A stretch of 64,000 bases of DNA from Bacillus albus (lineage in GTDB: Bacteria; Bacillota; Bacilli; Bacillales; Bacillaceae_G), in the NCBI RefSeq assembly GCF_001884185.1, contig NZ_MAOE01000110.1, positions 62,001 through 126,000 of the forward strand, given 5' to 3'. Positions 16,086 through 24,933 of this stretch are shown in pieces; within the stretch, counting starts at the first letter, position 1, and each line of letters opens with the position of its first letter. The notes beneath the pieces are model-generated. The model ran no database searches. It had not been told where the DNA came from and saw nothing but the letters and a program-made list of their open reading frames with translations. Position numbers and translations under genes: made by a program.

Positions 16086-16986
16086 TGTTTTCGTTTAGAA
16101 AAATGTTAGCGGTTCCCTCGTTACCATCAAGTTGAAATGTATATGAATGCAATATCTATAATTTATATCCTAAAAATTGGTTTGTGCATTTAAAAAGACA
16201 ATTCTTTTAAACCACATTAATTATTTATTAGAATATCTTTTTAAAATTAAAATAAAATTTTCGATAAAGAAATATATATAAATTTTTAAAATGAGTAGTT
16301 TAAATAAACAATATTTTACTGTATTTTATGCTCATTAATTCCGTTTTAAGCGATAGGAACAAGGGTTGCGTAATAACTGTAAAATATTATCCATGTAAAA
16401 TTATATCCATTTAATATTTCTGAAAATATAAAAATATTAATTTTATAAATATACACGTTATAATGAGTGCGTCGAGAGAAATTTTATTATCTCTGGAGAA
16501 AATATAAAAAATGCGATTATTAGTAAGAAGGGTGTGTGGTTAGAGGCGAAGTGTATGTAAAGTGCTTCAGTGGCTTGTGTAATCAATACCATAAATGCTG
16601 CCGAAGCTATGAAAGTGATGTATAGAATTGAGAAAGAAGTGCCTCATAAATGAAGAGAGGCCGGTTTAACTAAAATTACTATTACAAGTAATTCAGAGAA
16701 ACCATTAAAGTAATACATTGTTATTAGAAATGTTGCAACGTATTTATGAAATCTATTCTATATTGTTCTCTTAAGCGGTCTTTATATAAGGAGCGGATAG
16801 TACGAGTAAACTTTTTTGTTAACGCTAACAATTATATTAGGACGCTATCTAGCGAATGTTTTAATTTGGATTCATTTTGATGAAGGACTTGCAATGTGGG
16901 GCAACTTGTAAGGAATTCATTTTCCGAAAAAATATTCGCTAGCCATAAAGAGAGATACAGGAATAGATAAAAGGGGGAGTTATTAT
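16086..16986. other. 900-bp gene-poor region before sdaC
   Basis: No intact gene. A TATAAT at 16459-16464 may start a long leader for sdaC. Scattered protein-like pieces without starts occur on the plus strand, for example ASVACVINTINAAEAMKVMY ending at a TGA near 16651 and LANVLIWIHFDEGLAMWGN ending near 16911, which suggests decayed genes. The segment 16849-16942 can also fold as an RNA, listed separately. Confidence 0.4.
16849..16942 (+). ncRNA. Candidate folded leader upstream of sdaC
   Basis: A 14-bp closing helix (16849-16862 with 16929-16942, one G-U pair; core CTAGCGAAT/ATTCGCTAG) encloses three small hairpins: 16871-16884, 16889-16904 and 16912-16925. It ends 44 bp before the sdaC start. 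It matches no riboswitch class I know, and the same bases also read as protein relics. Confidence 0.3.
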
Positions 16987-18306
16987 ATGAACGGGAATAC
17001 TGCAAAGAAAATAGAAGTTCAAGCTGAAAATAACGCACGAAAAAATGAGCAATATGCAGATCCGAAAAAGTGGCATAAGCAGGATACTACATGGGCATTG
17101 AGCCTATTTGGAACTGCAATTGGAGCAGGGGTGCTCTTTTTACCGATTAATGCAGGTTCAGGTGGATTATTATCATTACTACTAATTACATTGCTTGCAT
17201 ATCCAGTTATGTATTACTCACATAGGGCACTTGCTAAAATGATATACGCTTCTAATTCTGCTGATGAGGGGATCACAGGTACAATTAGAGAGTATTTCGG
17301 AGATAAAGCGAGTATCATTTTTAACATCGTATATTTCGGTTCAATTTATACAATCGTACTAATGTATTCGGTTGCACTTACAAATACTGCAAGTAGTTTT
17401 ATCGTACATCAATTGCACATGCCAGAGCCTCCAAGGGCTATTTTATCACTTGTATTAGTTCTTGGTCTTATCGCTATATTGAATTTTGGTCAAGATATTA
17501 CTGTAAAAGTCATGAGTATGCTAGTGTATCCTTTCATAGCTTCTCTACTGTTTATCGCAATATCTTTAATTCCACAGTGGAATACGTCAATGCTTAGCTT
17601 CTCAGCTGTTTCTACTGCTTCAACAGGAACAGGATATTTTGGAACGATATTAATGATTCTACCAATCATCGTATTCTCATTTAATCATTCACCTATGATT
17701 TCATCATTTGTTGTGAAACAGAGAGCTACGTATGGAATAGAAGCTACTGATGCTAAATGTGCACAAATACAAAAAGTTTGTTACATTATGACATTTGTTG
17801 TAGTTATGTTCTTCGTTTGGAGTAGTGCACTGAGCTTAACTCCAGATGATTTAAAAATGGCAAAAGAGCAAAACTTATCAATCCTTTCTTATCTTGCGAA
17901 TGAGCTTAATTCACCTGTAATTACGATTGCAGCTCCAATCATTGCTTTTGTGGCTATTACAAAATCTTTCCTTGGCCATTATATCGGAGCATTTGAAGTA
18001 ATGCGTGACATGATTATTAATTTCGGTAAATCACGTGGAAAAGTAATTGAAGAAAAAACAATTAAGACAATCGTCCTTACTTTTGTTGTATTATCATGCT
18101 GGTTTGTTGCTTATACAAATCCAAGTATTCTTGGACTTATTGATTCTCTAAGTGGTCCATTAGTTGCTGCTATCTTATGTCTATTACCGATGTATGCAAT
18201 TCAAAAAGTACCAGTACTAGCTAAATACAAAGGGAAAATGAGTAACGTATTTGTTATTATTGTAGGTGTACTTACTGTTTTAGCAAGTATTAAATCATTA
18301 TTCTAA
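16987..18306 (+). CDS. sdaC: Serine/threonine:proton symporter (HAAAP family)
   Basis: 439 aa, about 11 membrane helices. The first helix region reads LFGTAIGAGVLFLPINAGSG and later blocks VFSFNHSPMISSF and SFLGHYIGAFEV closely follow E. coli SdaC, the high-affinity L-serine carrier, in order and spacing. The 35-residue N-terminal tail is charged and cytosolic. RBS GGGGGAG lies seven bases upstream. It is monocistronic with a terminator 40 bp after the stop. Serine is the likely substrate; threonine is possible. The long leader suggests post-initiation control. Confidence 0.92.
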   Translation: MNGNTAKKIEVQAENNARKNEQYADPKKWHKQDTTWALSLFGTAIGAGVLFLPINAGSGGLLSLLLITLLAYPVMYYSHRALAKMIYASNSADEGITGTIREYFGDKASIIFNIVYFGSIYTIVLMYSVALTNTASSFIVHQLHMPEPPRAILSLVLVLGLIAILNFGQDITVKVMSMLVYPFIASLLFIAISLIPQWNTSMLSFSAVSTASTGTGYFGTILMILPIIVFSFNHSPMISSFVVKQRATYGIEATDAKCAQIQKVCYIMTFVVVMFFVWSSALSLTPDDLKMAKEQNLSILSYLANELNSPVITIAAPIIAFVAITKSFLGHYIGAFEVMRDMIINFGKSRGKVIEEKTIKTIVLTFVVLSCWFVAYTNPSILGLIDSLSGPLVAAILCLLPMYAIQKVPVLAKYKGKMSNVFVIIVGVLTVLASIKSLF

Positions 18307-18346
18307 ATCACGATTGTTAGTTCTAATACAAAATAGAACGATTTTG

Positions 18347-18382
18347 GGACAGGCTTCTCCGTTTGGAGAGTCTGTCCTTTTT
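18347..18382 (+). terminator. Rho-independent terminator of sdaC
   Basis: GGACAGGCTTCTCC against GGAGAGTCTGTCC with GTTT loop, then TTTTT. It also shows that the next gene does not start as far upstream as its open frame allows. Confidence 0.9.
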
Positions 18383-18457
18383 AATGCGTTACAATTTAAT
18401 CTTATTGATTTTATGGGATATTTCCGCATAATTGTAACTAAGGGAGATGATTTCAGG

Positions 18458-18835
18458 TTGAGTAAACTGAATATTAGTACAACGGTTTCGGGAGATATAA
18501 TTGTTACCCGTCTAATCGGCAAAATTAAAACAGATGATGTGTATGAATGGTTTAATGGTCTTGAGCGAGTTTGTCAGCAATTCATTTCCGAGGGACGGAA
18601 ATACAAATTGCTGGTCGATAGAAAAGGATACATACCAGATCATTTTTCTGTTCAAAAAGCATGGAAAGAGAAGTTTTTCAATGAAACGATTTTGAATCAC
18701 AGTAAGGCAATTGCTTTTCTTCTTGAAGATGGGGAGATACTGAATTATTTACAACAATCTAATACAAAAGAATCTGTAAAATTCTTTGATGATTATGAAC
18801 AAGCATTCCTTTGGTTGAATGAATATCCAATATGA
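18458..18835 (+). CDS. SpoIIAA/STAS-like small protein
   Basis: 125 aa from TTG 18458, chosen because AAGGGAGATG lies at the right distance; the frame is open further up but would run through the sdaC terminator. The predicted fold alternates strands and helices: an N-terminal beta pair (ISTTVSGDIIVTRLIGKIK), a helix (DDVYEWFNGLERVCQQFIS), YKLLVDRKGYIPD, and a C-terminal EQAFLWLNEYPI helix. This is the pattern of STAS/SEC14-like SpoIIAA-type proteins. Function unknown. A terminator follows within 12 bp. Confidence 0.72.
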   Translation: MSKLNISTTVSGDIIVTRLIGKIKTDDVYEWFNGLERVCQQFISEGRKYKLLVDRKGYIPDHFSVQKAWKEKFFNETILNHSKAIAFLLEDGEILNYLQQSNTKESVKFFDDYEQAFLWLNEYPI

Positions 18836-18846
18836 AACTGTTAGTG

Positions 18847-18875
18847 AACCAGCTGCTTAAGCAACTGGTTTTTTT
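18847..18875 (+). terminator. Rho-independent terminator
   Basis: AACCAGCTGCTTAAGCAACTGGTT followed by TTTTT. Confidence 0.88.
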
Positions 18876-19060
18876 ATGTTTGCGAGTAGTATTCGGAAGA
18901 AAACTTCTATACGAAATGTTTAGTATTAGAGGACATACATTTTTAATGCGTTAAATATAATTCATAATAGCACCAGGAAGAAGAGTATACGCTTTACAGT
19001 ATAAAGGTTGTACGATAAAAAATATCAATATGGCATAAAGTGAGTAAGGGGGATAAAGAT

Positions 19061-19537
19061 ATGAGTACTTCAAATTTGAATGAAATCAGTAAACAAATTT
19101 TAATAGAGGAGGAAACACTTCAATTTTCCTCTTTTACAAATGAAGATGCACTGCAAATAGGTTTATTTATCGTTGAAACAGCGAAAAAGGAAGGGAAATT
19201 GATTGCTGTTGATATAGCGAAAAATGGTGTACAACTATTTCATTTCAAGATGACAGGGACAACTGCGGAAAATACGCAATGGATTGAGCGTAAAAAACGA
19301 GTTGTTTCTTTGCATAATCATAGCTCGTATTATATGCAAATACAAAGTGAAATAACGGGCGTTCCATATAATGAAAAGTATCTTTTAGATAGGTCGGATT
19401 ATGCTGCGTTTGGTGGATGTGTTCCTGTCCAAATAAAAGACGTAGGGGTTATTGGAATGATAACTGTTTCAGGATTACCACCAGAAGAAGATCATGAATT
19501 AGTTATAAGGGCAATTAAAAATCATTTGAAGCAATAA
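19061..19537 (+). CDS. UPF0303/HbpS-like heme-degrading domain protein
   Basis: 158 aa from ATG 19061 (RBS TAAGGGGGATAAAG). The GlcG/HbpS-type fold is suggested by [20 protein letters not shown], the central HNHSSYYMQ segment and the C-terminal [19 protein letters not shown] and [12 protein letters not shown] blocks, which are typical of UPF0303 proteins. Members bind small ligands or heme; catalytic activity for this branch is not established. An upstream GTG at 19040 lacks an RBS. It is alone and ends at a long hairpin. Confidence 0.85.
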   Translation: MSTSNLNEISKQILIEEETLQFSSFTNEDALQIGLFIVETAKKEGKLIAVDIAKNGVQLFHFKMTGTTAENTQWIERKKRVVSLHNHSSYYMQIQSEITGVPYNEKYLLDRSDYAAFGGCVPVQIKDVGVIGMITVSGLPPEEDHELVIRAIKNHLKQ

Positions 19538-19540
19538 TAA

Positions 19541-19582
19541 AAAGGCAAGACCGAACAAGAATATGTTCGATCTTGCCTTTTT
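19541..19582 (+). terminator. Rho-independent terminator
   Basis: AAAGGCAAGACCGAACA against TGTTCGATCTTGCCTTT, 17-bp stem with one mismatch, T-tail. Confidence 0.9.
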
Positions 19583-19926
19583 GTTATTCAGTTCATGAAC
19601 ATATTTCTAATACGGTGTTACGGAATGAAAAATCTTTAATTCGAGACACTTTTCTTGACGATAATAATCTATGGAGATAATATGATAGACATAACATAAT
19701 TAAATTACTAAAAGTAATTAAGTTATTTTATATAAGTATAAGTAGGTAAGTAGTATGTGGTGAAAATGCTTTGAATTGCCACTATTAATATTGGGGACAA
19801 TTAGAAAGCGACAAATATAAAGAATTAGCAATTAAGAAGTAAGATTGGATACACAACAATAGTAGCTTCTGTACAATGCATTTTTACTATAGTGAAAATG
19901 ACTATACATCACGAGGGGGACTGAAA
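19583..19926. other. Intergenic region with coding relic before zwf
   Basis: No intact gene. A plus-strand relic at 19750-19842 reads VCGENALNCHY, stop, YWGQLESDKYKELAIKK, stop, in one frame; it looks like the tail of an unknown gene. The zwf promoter must lie to the left of 19900 but is not obvious. Confidence 0.4.
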
Positions 19927-21411
19927 TTGGAATCAATGACCTTTGTTTTATTTGGAGCAACAGGGGATTTAGCTAAAAGAAAAATTTACCCCGCGCTATA
20001 TAACTTATATAGAGATCAAAAGCTTCCGAAGCAAATATCTGTTATTGGGCTTGGAAGACGTGAAGTATCTCATTTAGATTTTCAAAAAAGAGTAAAAGAA
20101 TCTATAGAAACTTTTTCTCGTCGCAAAGATGAAGGGACTCCGAAAATAGAAGGTTTTTTAGCGTATTTTCGTTATTGTCCGTTGGATGTGAATAAGCCAG
20201 AAGATTATAAAAGGTTATTACAAGTAGTTCGTGAAAGGGAAGAAGAACAAAATATACAAGGGAATAGAATGTTCTACCTTTCAGTTACTCCTGACTTCTT
20301 TGAGACCATTGCTTTAAATATTAAGGAAAGTGAACTTGATAAAACGGATGGATGGAAGCGCCTAATGATTGAGAAACCGTTTGGTCATGATCTTACATCT
20401 GCCCGAGAGCTGAATGATAAGCTTAGCCGAACGTTTGAAGAAGACGAAATATACCGTATTGATCATTATTTAGGTAAGCCGATGGTTCAAAATATTGAAG
20501 CACTTGAATTTGCAAACCCTGTTCTCCAATCGATTTGGAATAAAGAACATATTGCGAATGTACAAATCACAGCTAGTGAAACTGTTGGTGTAGAAGAAAG
20601 GGCAGGATATTATGATCATGCAGGAGCCATTCGCGATATGGTTCAAAATCATATGCTGCAAATATTAATGATGACTGCTATGAATCTGCCGGAAAAGATT
20701 AATGCATGTGAAATTCGTGAGGAAAAACGAAAGGTCATGGAGACTCTTCGTAAAGTGAAAAAAGAAGACGTTCAGAAGCATATCATCCGCGGACAATATG
20801 CTTCAGGGGAGATAAAAGGACAACAAGTTGTAGCGTATAGAGAGGAGCCGGGAGTAAATCCTTCTTCTCAAACAGATACATTTGTTGCGGCTCGTTTATG
20901 GATTGATAACCCATTTTGGACTGATGTTCCTTTTTACATACGAACAGGAAAAAGAATGAAAGAAAAGTCTACTCGTATTGTAATTGAGTTTAAAAATACA
21001 TTAAAACAGCAGTATCAAGATAGTAATCCAAATGCAGCGCCTAATTTGTTAATCATTGAAATTAGCCCAAATGAAAATGTTTCACTCCAATTAAATAGTA
21101 AAAATCCATTGAACAATGGAGAGCTTGAACCGATCCGTATTCATTTTACTTGTGAGCAAACAGGATTGGGAGTACCGGAAGCTTACGAAAGACTTATCTA
21201 TGACGCTGTATGTGGAGATTCTACATTCTTTGCACACTGGAGAGAAGTTGAATTGTCATGGGAATGGGTGCAGCCAATTCTTGAAGCGTTCGAAGAGAAC
21301 TTGTTACCTCTTCATGAATATGAGTCTGGCTCGTATGGTCCGGATGCTGCTCATGCTCTATTACAAGAAAGTGAATTTAAATGGTGGTTAGATGAGGAAT
21401 GGAAAAAGTAA
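19927..21411 (+). CDS. zwf: Glucose-6-phosphate 1-dehydrogenase
   Basis: 494 aa from TTG 19927, chosen because GAGGGGGA sits eight bases upstream and the product then starts just before FVLFGATGDLAKRK, the NADP-binding motif. RIDHYLGKPMVQNIE holds the substrate-binding and catalytic Asp-His region, and FYIRTGKRMKEK is the conserved C-terminal block. It oxidises glucose-6-phosphate to 6-phosphogluconolactone with NADP, the first step of the oxidative pentose phosphate pathway. gnd and tal follow, and a lactonase and gluconokinase lie further on, so the whole entry branch is clustered. Confidence 0.95.
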   Translation: MESMTFVLFGATGDLAKRKIYPALYNLYRDQKLPKQISVIGLGRREVSHLDFQKRVKESIETFSRRKDEGTPKIEGFLAYFRYCPLDVNKPEDYKRLLQVVREREEEQNIQGNRMFYLSVTPDFFETIALNIKESELDKTDGWKRLMIEKPFGHDLTSARELNDKLSRTFEEDEIYRIDHYLGKPMVQNIEALEFANPVLQSIWNKEHIANVQITASETVGVEERAGYYDHAGAIRDMVQNHMLQILMMTAMNLPEKINACEIREEKRKVMETLRKVKKEDVQKHIIRGQYASGEIKGQQVVAYREEPGVNPSSQTDTFVAARLWIDNPFWTDVPFYIRTGKRMKEKSTRIVIEFKNTLKQQYQDSNPNAAPNLLIIEISPNENVSLQLNSKNPLNNGELEPIRIHFTCEQTGLGVPEAYERLIYDAVCGDSTFFAHWREVELSWEWVQPILEAFEENLLPLHEYESGSYGPDAAHALLQESEFKWWLDEEWKK

Positions 21412-21507
21412 GTACATTCTTATAAGTAAAGCAATATGACAAAAAGATATTCATCATTTTATTAACATGTATTTATGATGAAAGGTAATTCAAGGAGGAA
21501 TTATATT

Positions 21508-22401
21508 ATGAGAGTAGGATTAATTGGTTTAGGTAAAATGGGATTAAATTTAGGGAAGAATTTAATGGATCATAAACATGAAGTAGCTGCATTTGATTTA
21601 AATACGAGTGCAGTGGAAGAAATGAAAGATTACGGGGCTACAGGTGTATCTAGTTTAAGCGAACTTGTTCAATCATTACAATCACCAAGAATTCTTTGGG
21701 TAATGGTTCCGCACGCTGTCGTTGATTCTGTTATTGATGAAGTTACACCATTGCTTTCAAAAGGAGATATTTTAATTGAAGCTGGGAATTCACATTATAA
21801 AGAATCTATTCGCCGATACGAGCAACTAAAGAAAGACGGCATTCACTTTATGGATGCAGGAACTTCTGGTGGAATGGAAGGCGCTCGTAATGGAGCTTGT
21901 TACATGATCGGAGGGGATCAAGAAGCTTGGGACATCGTTGAACCTATTTTCCGTGATACAGCTGTAGAAAATGGATACTTATATGCTGGGAAAGCTGGTA
22001 GTGGTCACTTTTTAAAAATGATTCACAACGGAATTGAATACGGAATGATGGCCGCTATCGGTGAAGGATTTGAGGTTTTAGAGAAGAGTGAATTTGACTA
22101 CGATTATGAAAAAGTATCAAGAGTATGGAACAACGGTTCCGTTATTCGTTCATGGTTAATGGAATTGACTGAAAATGCATTTTCTAAAGATGCGAAACTG
22201 GATGAGATTAAGGGTGTTATGCATTCTTCTGGTGAAGGGAAATGGACAGTAGAAACAGCATTAGATCTTCAAACAGCAACTCCTGTTATCGCAATGTCGT
22301 TATTAATGCGCTACCGCTCATTAGACAATGATACGTTTACAGGAAAAGTTGTCGCAGCACTGCGCAATGAATTTGGTGGACATGCAGTAGAAAAGAAATA
22401 A
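21508..22401 (+). CDS. gnd: 6-phosphogluconate dehydrogenase, decarboxylating, short form
   Basis: 297 aa from ATG 21508 (RBS CAAGGAGGAAT). MRVGLIGLGKMGLNLGKNL is the nucleotide-binding motif; DAGTSGGMEGARNGACYM and AGSGHFLKMIHNGIEYG supply the substrate and catalytic Lys/His/Asn residues. The protein is about 170 residues shorter than GndA-type enzymes, as expected for the YqeC/short class that lacks the long C-terminal helical extension and is often NAD-linked. It converts 6-phosphogluconate to ribulose-5-phosphate and CO2. It is 96 bp after zwf with no terminator between. Confidence 0.93.
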   Translation: MRVGLIGLGKMGLNLGKNLMDHKHEVAAFDLNTSAVEEMKDYGATGVSSLSELVQSLQSPRILWVMVPHAVVDSVIDEVTPLLSKGDILIEAGNSHYKESIRRYEQLKKDGIHFMDAGTSGGMEGARNGACYMIGGDQEAWDIVEPIFRDTAVENGYLYAGKAGSGHFLKMIHNGIEYGMMAAIGEGFEVLEKSEFDYDYEKVSRVWNNGSVIRSWLMELTENAFSKDAKLDEIKGVMHSSGEGKWTVETALDLQTATPVIAMSLLMRYRSLDNDTFTGKVVAALRNEFGGHAVEKK

Positions 22402-22452
22402 GCATTTTAATATTATAACTCGTTAACGTTTAAAAAATGGAGGGAATGAATT

Positions 22453-23121
22453 ATGAAATTTTTTATTGATACTGCAAATCTTGAGGACATAAAAAAAGCA
22501 TATAAACTAGGAGTTTTAGCTGGCGTCACAACGAATCCGTCTTTAGTAGCGAAAGAAGGCATTAAGTTTGAAGACCGTATTGCAGAAATCTGTCAGGCAG
22601 TTCCTAAAGTTGAATCTGTTTCGGCAGAAGTAACGCCAGATGCTATTACAGCCGAAGAGATGATCGCCCAAGCAGAAGAACTGATTAAAATTAACGGTGG
22701 CGATGAAAAAGTTACAATTAAACTTCCGATGACATTAGCAGGATTAGAAGCTTGTCGCTACCTTACTGAAAAAGGTGTGAAAACGAACGTTACACTAATT
22801 TTCACGGTGAACCAAGCACTTTTAGCTGCTCGAGCAGGTGCCACGTACGTTTCTCCATTTTTAGGTCGTTTAGATGATATTTCTGAAGATGGCGTACTAT
22901 TAGTTGCTAAAATTGCTGAATTATTCGATGTTCATCTATTAGATACACAAATTATTGCAGCTTCTGTCAGACACCCAGACCATGTAACTCGCGTAGCAAT
23001 GGCAGGTGCTCACATCGCAACAATTCCTTATAAAGTCATTGAACAACTTGCTATGCACCCATTAACTGATCAAGGTATTGAAAAGTTTGCTGCGGACTGG
23101 GCGAAAGCGCCTAAGTTATAA
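22453..23121 (+). CDS. tal: Transaldolase, small (TalC/FSA-like) class
   Basis: 222 aa. [16 protein letters not shown] and [12 protein letters not shown] are the family N-terminal blocks; the Schiff-base lysine is K90 in [21 protein letters not shown] and [12 protein letters not shown] complete the barrel. It closely follows B. subtilis Tal and should interconvert sedoheptulose-7-P and glyceraldehyde-3-P with erythrose-4-P and fructose-6-P. RBS ATGGAGGGAATG, 51 bp after gnd, the last gene of the zwf-gnd-tal transcript. Confidence 0.94.
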   Translation: MKFFIDTANLEDIKKAYKLGVLAGVTTNPSLVAKEGIKFEDRIAEICQAVPKVESVSAEVTPDAITAEEMIAQAEELIKINGGDEKVTIKLPMTLAGLEACRYLTEKGVKTNVTLIFTVNQALLAARAGATYVSPFLGRLDDISEDGVLLVAKIAELFDVHLLDTQIIAASVRHPDHVTRVAMAGAHIATIPYKVIEQLAMHPLTDQGIEKFAADWAKAPKL

Positions 23122-23167
23122 TGAAGTGAGGCCTTCAATTTTCAAAATAGCACTATAGTTAGAAAAA

Positions 23168-23229
23168 GGACCTCCTTATGAGAGTGAAGTTTATGAAAAC
23201 GTAGCTCTCATAAGGAAGCGTCTTTTTTG
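23168..23229 (+). terminator. Rho-independent terminator after tal
   Basis: A stem pairs CTCCTTATGAGAG with CTCTCATAAGGA, extended by GAC/GTC, with a 20-base loop and TTTTTT. Confidence 0.85.
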
Positions 23230-23270
23230 TATAAATCTTTTATGTATAGGAATGTTTTGAAAGGGGTTAC

Positions 23271-24812
23271 ATGGTGAACTCAAAATATATGATTGGTGTA
23301 GATATTGGGACAACTAGTACAAAAGCAGTTTTGTTTTCGATTGATGGATCTGTTATTGCAAGTCATGGGATTGAATATCCTTTGTATTCTCCTACGCCAG
23401 AAACAGCAGAACAAGATCCAGAAGAGATTTTTCAAGCGGTCATACATACGATTAAAGAAACTATACAAACAAGTAATGTGCAGCCAGCTGATATTCTTTG
23501 TGTTTCTTTTAGTTCGGCAATGCATAGTGTCATTGCTGTAGACGAAGCAGGGAATCCATTAACGAGATGTATTACTTGGGCAGATAATAGAAGTGCGAGC
23601 TGGGCAGAGAAAATAAAGAATGATATGAATGGTCATGAAATTTACCTTCGTACTGGTACACCAATCCATCCTATGTCACCACTTTCGAAATTAGTTTGGC
23701 TTAAAAATGAGCATGCTGAGTTATTTGCGAAAAGCTATAAATTCATCTCAATTAAAGAGTATGTTTTCTATAAGTTATTTAAAGAATATGTAATTGATTA
23801 TTCTATTGCATCAGCGACAGGAATGTTCAATTTGAAATCTTTAAAATGGGATGAAGAAGCTTTGCATGTTGCAGGAATTACAGATGAAAAGCTATCTACA
23901 GTTGTTCCCACGACGCACAGTTTAATAGGGATACATGAAGAACTTGCAAGAGAGATGAATGTACTTGTTACGACTCCTTTTATAGTCGGTGCGAGTGATG
24001 GAGTTCTATCGAATTTAGGCGTAAATGCAATAGAACCTGGAGTAGTTGCTATTACAATTGGTACGAGCGGTGCGGTGCGAGTTGTCACAAATCAGCCTGT
24101 AACGGATCCGAAGGGTAGGACTTTTTGTTACACGTTAACTGAGGACCTTTGGGTAATTGGTGGACCGGTGAATAATGGCGGTATGATTTTTAGGTGGGTT
24201 CGTGACCAGTTATGTGCGTTAGAAGTTGAGCAAGGGAAGCGCTTAGGACAAGATCCTTATGAATTGCTTACGGAAATAGCAGCAAAAGTGAATCCTGGAT
24301 CTGACGGTTTATTGTTTCATCCGTATTTAGCAGGAGAAAGAGCTCCTATATGGAATGCGAATGCACGGGGATCTTTCTTTGGACTTGGTCTACATCATAA
24401 GAAAGAGCATCTTATCCGTGCTGTTTTAGAGGGAATTATTTATAACTTGTATACCGTTCTCCTTGCTTTAAAAGAGCTAATTGGTGAACCGAAAAAAATT
24501 CAAGCAACAGGTGGCTTTGCAAGGTCGGAACTTTGGAGACAGATGATGGCGGATATTTTTCATCAAGACGTATACGTTCCCGAAAGTTTCGAAAGCTCTT
24601 GTCTAGGAGCAGCTATCCTCGGTTTATATAGTCTAGGTGAAATAGATACATTATGCGTAGTATCTGAAATGGTAGGTGCCAACTTTTATCATGAGCCAAA
24701 TATGGAAAGTGTGGAAAAATATAAAGATTTGACACCGATCTATATTCGTCTATCCCGTCAATTGGAAGAAGAATATGAAAGTATTGCAGCGTATCAAAAA
24801 AAGTGGGTTTAA
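23271..24812 (+). CDS. gntK: Gluconokinase (FGGY family)
   Basis: 513 aa, the length of B. subtilis GntK. N-terminal YMIGVDIGTTSTKAVLFS is the phosphate-1 motif, ITWADNRSASWAEKI the sugar-side block, VGASDGVLSNLGVNAI and TIGTSGAVRVV the phosphate-2 region, and ATGGFARSELWRQMMADI the adenosine motif. It phosphorylates gluconate to 6-phosphogluconate, the substrate of gnd. Start ATG 23271 has RBS AAAGGGG. It has its own transcript behind the tal terminator; no gluconate permease or GntR repressor is nearby. Confidence 0.92.
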   Translation: MVNSKYMIGVDIGTTSTKAVLFSIDGSVIASHGIEYPLYSPTPETAEQDPEEIFQAVIHTIKETIQTSNVQPADILCVSFSSAMHSVIAVDEAGNPLTRCITWADNRSASWAEKIKNDMNGHEIYLRTGTPIHPMSPLSKLVWLKNEHAELFAKSYKFISIKEYVFYKLFKEYVIDYSIASATGMFNLKSLKWDEEALHVAGITDEKLSTVVPTTHSLIGIHEELAREMNVLVTTPFIVGASDGVLSNLGVNAIEPGVVAITIGTSGAVRVVTNQPVTDPKGRTFCYTLTEDLWVIGGPVNNGGMIFRWVRDQLCALEVEQGKRLGQDPYELLTEIAAKVNPGSDGLLFHPYLAGERAPIWNANARGSFFGLGLHHKKEHLIRAVLEGIIYNLYTVLLALKELIGEPKKIQATGGFARSELWRQMMADIFHQDVYVPESFESSCLGAAILGLYSLGEIDTLCVVSEMVGANFYHEPNMESVEKYKDLTPIYIRLSRQLEEEYESIAAYQKKWV

Positions 24813-24933
24813 AGGTAATTTAGTAGGAAAATATGGTAACGTATAAAGAGGTACTCCGATTTTTTTAGGATACTCTTTCAATATAAAATATTTTAAGTAG
24901 TATGGTGAACGAAAAATATAGGGAGAGAGGGTT

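Noticed and set aside
16459-16520. Glycine-riboswitch-like fragment (GAGAGA ... TCTCTGGAGA) upstream of sdaC
   Set aside because: The conserved glycine aptamer core and the second half are missing, so resemblance is limited to a short stem.
18314-18457. Long N-terminal extension of the STAS-like gene (48 codons before TTG 18458)
   Set aside because: It would run through the strong sdaC terminator at 18347-18382 and has no RBS; the TTG has one.
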